DNA of 64,000 bases from positions 2,941,239-3,005,238 of the forward strand of contig NC_081144.1 in the NCBI RefSeq assembly GCF_958295425.1. Reading direction: 5' to 3'. This DNA comes from Solea solea (lineage: Eukaryota; Chordata; Actinopteri; Pleuronectiformes; Soleidae). Below, piece after piece: positions 57,312 to 64,000 of the stretch. Under the pieces are notes generated by a model, which was given only the letters and a program-made list of their open reading frames with translations, did no database searches and was not told where the DNA came from. The first letter of the stretch is position 1. Each line of letters starts with the position of its first letter. A program made the translations under genes and the position numbers.

Positions 57312-58600
57312 ATCATATATACGTGATTATGGCGTGTTTTCTCACCTGAAGAGCAAAGGTGCTGTCTTTCTTTCACTTCTGATGTTACACTCGGTCGTAT
57401 AATTGTCTTATCTTGCTGACAGACTCGTATTTAGTTGCACCGTGTGATTGGAGGTCACCATCTCAGTGTCGATGTGTCATCTTCATCCCCTTTGCTCGCT
57501 TCAGTCAACCTGCTCCCTCAGTAAAAGTTGTCAGTTATATCGCACTATATGGATACAAGTCAACAAGCGGACAGGTATATCGATCAGAGCGGAGGCGTGT
57601 GGTTACACGGAGACGCCTGAAACCTTTCACCGGAGCATAAATTGAAACCGATGCACGACTCGATCCGTTTTTATCAAAAGTGTTGAGTGATGGAGAATAA
57701 ATCCGGCTTTAGTGCAGCTTGCATAAACTGCAAATAATATACAGGCTGTCAGGCTCAGACAGAGAAAAGCTGCCCTTGCGACACTCTTGCCAGTAAAGGG
57801 ATATTTAAAGAATATGTACAGTAACGACATTGAAATGCAGCTTTGCAGACTTTGAACCACTAATGAACCACTGTGTGTGTCTGTGTGTGTGTGGAGATGG
57901 GGTTAAACTTACATGTCACACACTTGCACTTTCATCTGAGCAGAGTTTTGTTTGCTCTTACATAAGCAGGCTTTTCCCCCCCTAAATCCTACCCTCTCTC
58001 CTGGTCCCCTATCTCCTCCTGCTCTCTCATTAAAGCCTGTATTCATGTTCTCCTCCTCCCCTCCCTCCCTCTAGTCGACCCTTACCTCTTTAGTGGCCCT
58101 TGTTTTGTTTCAGCCTCACCATCTACGCTCCCTGCTTTGCTTTTGTCTTCTTAATTGATTTGTAAATTTGTGGCAGAGTGATGGCTCGCAAACATGAGCC
58201 TCTGAAATAGGCTTTTAAAGCAGTGAAGACGACACACAACAAACTATGGTTCACTTTATTTTGACAGTGACCTTATGTCACATCACCATTTTCACTGGAT
58301 CGGAGTTGAACTGTATCTTGTGTCTTTTAAACCGGATGATTATGGAAATAACTTGTTTCTGTAAGTGTAATGAAAGTGATCGCTGAAGCGCTTCTTTCAT
58401 TTCATCTGTGGACGCAGTGACGCAGACCGAGGCCGTGGTCATGTGTACATACACATGCACACTTTTTGAAAAGCAGCTTTGTAATCGTCATATGACTCTA
58501 TTGTAATCTGTGGTAGTAACTTTGTAAGTTTGTAGCTCTTTGCATGTCTTTACTCTGTTTTATGTCACACACCGTTACAGCTCAGTCAGTTGAGTGGTCA
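57310..58600. other. tmcc1 intron; nothing coding recognised
   Basis: Pyrimidine-rich sequence at 57973-58100 and chance ORFs only. Confidence 0.45.
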
Positions 58601-58604
58601 GTGG

Positions 58605-59428
58605 AAGGTGATTTATAAGAGTGTGGTCACTACGCGAGCTGATTGGCTGTGACAGTCGAACTGTGCGATCATTTAATTTTTTTTTAAGGGAAAAGCCCCC
58701 CCCCCCCCCCCCCCCACACACACACTTTAGACCAAAGTTTTCTCACAACCCCTCGCTCCTTCGCTCCCTCTCTCTCGCTCGGTCTCCCTCAGTGACAGCT
58801 CCCGGTGGGCTCCTTGTTCCCCCCTCACATCCGTCCACCGCCTCTCTTTTTTAACACTGAGGATTTTATGCTCGGTGGACTCTTTGAACGCTCAACTTCG
58901 CGGTAAACTCTTTTCTTCTGTTTACCTTCCGTGCATCCATCCGAGGCGGCCCTCATCCGATTAAGCGCCTCGGCTCAGACCTGCATCACACCGGGTGCTT
59001 TATTTCCCTCCTTGTTCTCCTACAAGCACACGCCGTCTGTGGGAGTCATGCATGTGGAAGTGCTTACATGTGTGATCCGCAGAGCACATGTTTGCGCTGA
59101 TGCAGAGTCACCGTCTTTGAGGGGAGGCTGCTCTGTGGTGCAGCAGCAGCAGCAGCAGCAGCAGCACAACACTCACTGCTGGAGGGGACTGAGCACTCCT
59201 GAGGATTCTGGATATGTAATCAAGCCAGCAGTTGCCAAGTGGAGTCTTTATCCAGTGGACTTTAAGTCAAGTGGACTTTGTAAAAGAGGAGTGCTGTAAA
59301 TGATGAGGACTCCCTCGAGGCCTCGCTCTTCCCCTCTTCCCTGGACGGGGTTGTCTCCCGAGGGACACACAGACAGATAAGACAAACAGAAAATCAAACC
59401 TGCACGTGCACCTGCCTGTCTGCCTGCC
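58605..59428 (+). promoter_or_regulatory. Candidate third promoter and 5' UTR of tmcc1
   Basis: A TATA-like TTTATAAG lies at 58612-58619. An inverted CCAAT (GATTGGCTG) lies at about 58641-58649, and a 20-nt C-run at 58696-58715. CpG-containing pyrimidine-rich sequence runs to about 59000. The stretch then reads as UTR with several upstream ATGs and a (CAG)n tract at 59141-59165. A coding start in good Kozak context follows at 59429 with no acceptor just before it, consistent with a long first exon. Confidence 0.45.
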
Positions 59429-59488
59429 ATGGAGGTCATCCTCAACCTGGTAACTGCCGACACCTCTCCACTTCCCACTTCCACCAGC
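59429..59488 (+). CDS. Alternative first coding exon, MEVILNLVTADT..., probably tmcc1
   Basis: ATG 59429 sits in CTGCCATGG, a strong Kozak context. Twenty codons read MEVILNLVTADT then SPLPTSTS, ending CCAGC followed by GTGAGT in phase 0. The phase equals that of the two tmcc1 donors upstream (41795 and 44425), so splicing to the same acceptor would keep frame. The alternative is the first exon of a different + strand gene further right. No domain is expected in so short a segment. I do not recognise the peptide. Confidence 0.5.
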
Positions 59489-59512
59489 GTGAGTCTCCAC
59501 CTGTTCATCATA

Positions 59513-59514
<2 letters not shown>

Positions 59515-59550
<36 letters not shown>
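59515..59550 (+). repeat. (GT)n microsatellite
   Basis: Pure GT run starting 27 bp after the donor of the 59429 exon. Confidence 0.95.
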
Positions 59551-59551
<1 letters not shown>

Positions 59552-59584
59552 CGAGTGCCCTAACACGACAGGTCTGCAGTTTGA

Positions 59585-59655
59585 ATTTTAAACATAAACA
59601 AATGTCTGTTACATTCAAACCGTTGTCAAATACGGTCACACAGTGCTGATTAAGT
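59585..59655. repeat. Fragment related to 3885-4120
   Basis: ATTCAAACCGTTGTCAAATACGGTCACAC parallels the segment at 3924-3951. Confidence 0.35.
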
Positions 59656-59705
59656 CTATCAGCTCCAGCAATTGGCATCCATGCGGCAGGCAGGCAGGCA
59701 GCCAG

Positions 59706-59708
<3 letters not shown>

Positions 59709-59743
<35 letters not shown>
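59709..59743 (+). repeat. (CTG)n trinucleotide repeat, about 11 units
   Basis: Pure CTG run within a GGCAGGCAGGCAG context. The Ser-run ORF on the minus strand is an artefact. Confidence 0.95.
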
Positions 59744-59745
<2 letters not shown>

Positions 59746-60039
59746 AGCAAGTGGCTGTTAGTGAAAAAAACGCAGGAATATCACAGTAAAATCCAACGTG
59801 TGTCTGGATAACGAGAGTCTGTCAACTGTGAGGAACTCTTCAAACTTTTAAGAAGCACCTGCTGGGATTAATTAAGTATTCGGCGGGACATTGTAGGTTG
59901 TTTTTGTCTCGCAGAAGCTTAATAAACCACTCATACAGTACATATGTTTGTATGAGTGTGTAATAGAATTACAAATTGTGTGAATATGAGAGTAAATGGC
60001 TGTAATGTCCCTCACCTGTCCAGGGTGAGCCCAGCCTTT

Positions 60040-60217
60040 TTGGTTTTATTTTGTAGGAGGAGCTTAGAACGCAAACATAGAAGAATGACATCCTTTCTGG
60101 TATGTGAGGGCCACCGTAGTTCCCTGACGCCAAAGACAGGGGTCCCGTTCTTTGTTGTGTTACGCGGTCTCACCATTAGATGTCACTAATTCTTACACCC
60201 TAGACCTTGAAAGGAGG
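60040..60217. repeat. CATCCTTTCTGGTATGTG-type non-autonomous element
   Basis: GTAGGAGGAGCTTAGAACGC, ACATCCTTTCTGGTATGTGAGG, CCACCGTAGTTCCC and GATGTCACTAATTCTTACACCC-TAGACCTTG occur in the same order as in the related elements at 45880 and 55225. Confidence 0.55.
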
Positions 60218-60219
60218 CC

Positions 60220-62355
60220 CTGCTTAAATAAGAAAACAACTTGAGTAGTTTCCATTTTTTTGGTTGCGTAAAATACTTTACTCCTTAATTTAACAAGTAA
60301 CTTTCCTTTTTAATTCCTTTTTAGAGCAAAACTGCTCTTTAAATGGCCGCTAACTCGATATAACGACAGTGAAACATGGCCTGTGGTCTGTACCGCACTG
60401 TTAAATCCACAAGATTGTTCAGAGTCATTGAAGCATCTGGCAAAAGACCCAGTGTTTTTGTCTTTACATCACAGGGGTTTAAAGTATTAGGTGTGATAGT
60501 ACAGACCTGCTCTCTCAGCACTGTGTTTCATTCTTTAAGATTTTCTCTTACTCTCTGAATTCCTGAGGAATGTGCTCTATGTGTGTATGTGGAAATCAGT
60601 GTTTTTTTCAGTGCATTTCTGCACTGCCAATTAAATAACGCCTATTTAATTAAAAGACTTGGACATTAGTCGGGACTTCCATGTTGTAGCGCACTCTCTG
60701 ATTGCCAGACTGCAGGGTCAAAGGTCAGACCGACTAATCATGAGAGTGAAGTTCAGTCTGCCACAAGTGATTGTCTGTGATACAGGGCGGCCGATGAAGT
60801 CACGGAGAAATAAAGTGATAGAAGTGACAGTTTATAAGTGGAGAAATCAAAGAAATGATCGCCTTACAATTCCAGCTTGCGTTCAACACCTTAAGATCTC
60901 TGCATGGATCCCACATCCCGGTCCTTGTGGATATTGGACTTCAAGATAAGCCTGTGTAATCTCTCTCTCTGTTGGCACCACAAGTGTCTTTTAGTGACAT
61001 ATCTGTTGCATTTCTACTGCACTGCACACGCCGGGTGCCGTTAGTGAGTCACCTGTGGACAAGTTACAGGGACAGGGTGGACAGACAGACCGAGGTTCCC
61101 TTGATTGAATAGACGGGTGACATCACGCTCCTTTCATCTGTGATGTCACATTTTACATCACAGCACCTTTGCCTTTGATGGGGACGGGGAGTTTGTCAAA
61201 GTCATCAAAGCACTCTTGCCTTTGATGACTTGGCGACAGATGGGACTCCAGACAAACTTTCCCTGAATTAGCGGAGAGATGCCGTCGAGCAGAAGCGATG
61301 GACGGTGGTGTCACTTTTGCGTCCTGGCACCTGAAGCGGCTGCTGCCTCACTGGCTGACATCGCAGCAGGGACGCTCAACGGCAACGAGACACTGGACGG
61401 GCAAAAAGGTACAAGGCTGCTTTTGCCTCGGCCACAGAACATAACAGTCTTTGTGTTATAGAAAAGAGATTAAAGGTAATTTAAGCTTGTATCCACAGCA
61501 AGCACTGCTGGGGATTATTATACTTGTCATGTTTGCACTAAATACTGTGTTTAAGACAATTATGTAATCTATAAGTCTAAAACACAACACATGTTGAAGA
61601 GATTTGTTTAATTCTTAAACATGTGGTGTAAAAATATCTGCACATATTTAAAGCGATAAGCTGCTGTCGGCACAGGTTTAAGATAACCATCAGTGTGTGA
61701 GAAGAAGCTTAATAGTGTGTGTGTGTGTGTGTTTCTGCTGTTATCTCAACCTTACCTGAAACATAAGTCCCTGGAATCATCCTACAAAACAACACAAACA
61801 TTACAACCACAAGCAGCTGAATACAGGCCACAATTAACCCCGGCACAGCCTCAACCCTTTAATACCTAAGCCTCAAAATGTCTGTCTGCGTTTTTTTGCA
61901 TATTTTAACCATAAAAGAGCCTGAAAATGATCCTGTGAGTAAGTGATTTTGCCCATTTTTCTGGAATATCTTTCATTATTTGGCAGTTATTTACAATTTA
62001 CTGTACGTTTAAGTAGTGTATTGACAATTTAAAATGAAGAAAAACACTGTAGTTGTACATGAACGCCAGATTTTGCATGTTAAATTTGACATTTGAACAC
62101 CATAAAGCATATGTAATATCACATTTGTTTGAGTCTGTCTCAATGTCCAAAAACAGTACTGTTTTTTTCAAATCCCTCCTCTGTGGTGACAAAGACGCTA
62201 ATTCTCCTGAAATTACCATAATAACCACATGTTGACGTGCAACTGCTCAGCTTTCAGAAAACGCTTTAACCGTGTTAAAGGGTTAACTAGTGCATTTTTT
62301 GTAGTGGAATAAAGAAAGGCCTTTATCTACTCTTCCACATTGAGTAGCTTTATGT
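60220..62355. other. No recognisable exon
   Basis: The TMCC coiled-coil exon was looked for in the + frames here and is not present. (GT)n lies at 61713-61731. The 60- and 96-codon ORFs lack splice support. Confidence 0.45.
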
Positions 62356-62362
62356 GTTTTAC

Positions 62363-62363
62363 A

Positions 62364-62405
<42 letters not shown>
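62363..62405 (+). repeat. (TA)n microsatellite
   Basis: Nearly pure TA run. Confidence 0.95.
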
Positions 62406-62408
<3 letters not shown>

Positions 62409-62409
62409 C

Positions 62410-63365
62410 TCTATAAAAAACGTCTTTAACAATCGGCTTAATTTAAATTAACAGTGGGTAAAATGCTGGCCCTGAAGACAAAATTCGAGGTGGCCTGATA
62501 TTGGTTTTTCTCAGGCTGATGCCAGACATCATCGCAGCCAATGGTTGATATTTTACAGTGCCAATATTTTAAGCTGATATATTTGGATGGTTTTTCTTTA
62601 TTTTCCCTCCATCTGACGAAATTTAACAGTTTGATATCAACAAATGAAACACACAATTGCCATAGCACTTTTCAAAACACAGCTACAATATTAAAATCAG
62701 ACAACCTGAAATTAAACAGAATAAAACAGTAAAACCATGATGAAAACCACACACCATACAAGCATTTATCCTCTTACGACCATAATTATCACCAGGCTGT
62801 CTGCATTTATTTAGATTTTATGGCTGTAGAATTCAGTGAGTGAGTGTGTCTGCCAAGATAACTTCAACATTCAATATCTGCAGTTATTCAATATTACTGT
62901 GTGTTTTGACTGTGCAATACAGTTTAAAGGATTAAAAGACTTTTTTTTTCAAGTTTAGAACAAAATAGGAACTCTAAAATGACTTAAACTGAAGTAGAAG
63001 ACAAGACAAACAATGAAGACGAAAACTCGCTCATCTGTTGGTTAATGCAGAGCAACTTCTGTTTCCTCCACAAAACATGGAGCTGCATCAAATCCTATCA
63101 GTCTTAGGGTTTTTATTTTTGTTTCATTCAAACATACGACACGTATACGCTGTGACAATGGGTTCAGACATTTGTCCCGCCCATTGTTCTACACAGGCGT
63201 ATATGTTTTGGTTGTGTTTACCCACAATGCCCCGCGTTGTAGTCCGCTTCCTGCATTTGGATCCCTTGAGGCGAACCAGAGTTCACTGCTTTGGTGTGGA
63301 TCAGAGTTTCGGTTGCGCATTCACGCCTCCACAAAGGAACCGGACTTTCTGAGCAGATGAACTAG
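62410..63365. other. No recognisable exon
   Basis: AT-rich with chance ORFs. The 104-codon ORF at 63038 has no domain. Confidence 0.4.
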
Positions 63366-63369
63366 GACT

Positions 63370-63475
63370 CGATGGTTCCCTGCTCCAACTCAACCTGATT
63401 CAAATAAATGGGTCATTACTAGGCGCTCTGCAGAGCTTGGTGATGAGCTGACTATTTAAATCAGCACACACACAC
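63370..63475. repeat. Fragment of the CCTGCTCCAAC palindromic family
   Basis: GGTTCCCTGCTCCAACTCAACC, TGATTCAAATAAATGGGTCATTAC, CTCTGCAGAGCTTGGTGATGAGCTGA and ATTTAAATCAG match the module order of the element at 23245-23650. Confidence 0.55.
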
Positions 63476-63479
63476 AGCT

Positions 63480-64000
63480 CTATTTTCTAGATCTTTCTAG
63501 ATATCACAGTTTAGAAGTTATGATAATGAGGAGTATGCATGCCAAATGGTCACAGAAGGGTTAATCACAGGGTTGCGGGTAAAAAAAAACCCACTGACGG
63601 GAAGAATGCATCACAGATGGCGATGACACGTTAGTACAAACATCTGATGTGACGGCGAGATCACCGTGTGCCCCATTAGCTTCAGCACCAAGTGACGGAG
63701 AGCAAAAAAAACAAAACATGTCCACAGCGAGCTCTGTAATCTTGTTCCGGTGTCCTGACGTGGTCTTTCAATTATCCCTCGTGTGTTTAACATGATCGGG
63801 GATCTTCACTCGACTGGATGAAGTAAAACGCCCGTTGTAGCGACAGTTTTCCTATAAAAGGTCGCTAAGAGGCTTAGGTGGGCTCCAGGCAGTTACGCGT
63901 CATTCAAATGAATCCAAGTCCAGTGATGTTTATTGTTTGACGATTTATTCTTGGTTGTATGATGATTTATTCTTGGTTATTTGACGATTTGACGGTAAAC
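63480..64000. other. No recognisable feature; short tandem at the right edge
   Basis: TGACGATTTATTCTTGGTTGTA and TGATGATTTATTCTTGGTTAT form two tandem copies at about 63938-63981. Confidence 0.4.

Noticed and set aside
60220..64000. Search for the TMCC coiled-coil exon downstream of the last candidate first exon
   Set aside because: None of the plus-strand frames carries the expected family sequence, so it must lie outside the window.

Overview
The window is vertebrate nuclear DNA and almost certainly from a ray-finned (percomorph-like) teleost. It is AT-leaning and microsatellite-rich, with long introns and a dense load of teleost-type repeats: tRNA-headed SINEs, L2-like LINE tails, Tc1 remnants, many short palindromic or TIR-bearing elements, and a BEL/Pao-like gag. 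Bacterial-style features such as operons, ribosome binding sites or CRISPR are absent. No tRNA, rRNA or other recognisable RNA gene was seen.

The one host gene identified with confidence is the 5' part of a TMCC-family gene, most like TMCC1, on the + strand. Its large N-terminal coding exon lies at 41117-41794. It carries the K-M-S-H-N / GQGLKQLFRQQR block, RRGTSLQSRR and RPRSSSTTD, and ends at a phase-0 GTGAGT donor. Two further short coding first exons follow at 44386-44424 (MVQRFSLRRQYSK) and 59429-59488 (MEVILNLVTADT...). Both also end in phase 0, so all three could splice to the same downstream coiled-coil/transmembrane exons. Those exons are not in the window and must lie beyond 64000. 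Upstream, a CRE-containing CpG-rich promoter with a donor at 26783, a clean non-coding exon at 28839-28918, and a possible exon at 39457-39506 look like 5' UTR exons of the same gene.

Layout. 1-9.7 kb: repeats and two weak exon candidates (951-1036, 4756-4938), perhaps from an unidentified upstream gene. 10.2-12.0 kb: an intact 369-codon BEL/Pao-like gag ORF with no pol. 12-26 kb: repeat-rich intergenic DNA (SINE-like copies, L2 3' end, Tc1 pseudogene, a 5'-truncated LINE with a 16-bp target-site duplication). 26.6-64 kb: the presumed tmcc1 5' region and its large introns, with MITE-like elements, SINEs, simple repeats and an alternative promoter near 59 kb.

No unmistakable novel biological system is visible. 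The strongest leads are the three phase-compatible tmcc1 first exons, the gag-only ORF that appears to lack the middle of a normal gag, a multi-copy TIR element family (about seven copies), and several exact palindromes. All family identifications come from recognition by eye, with no database search.
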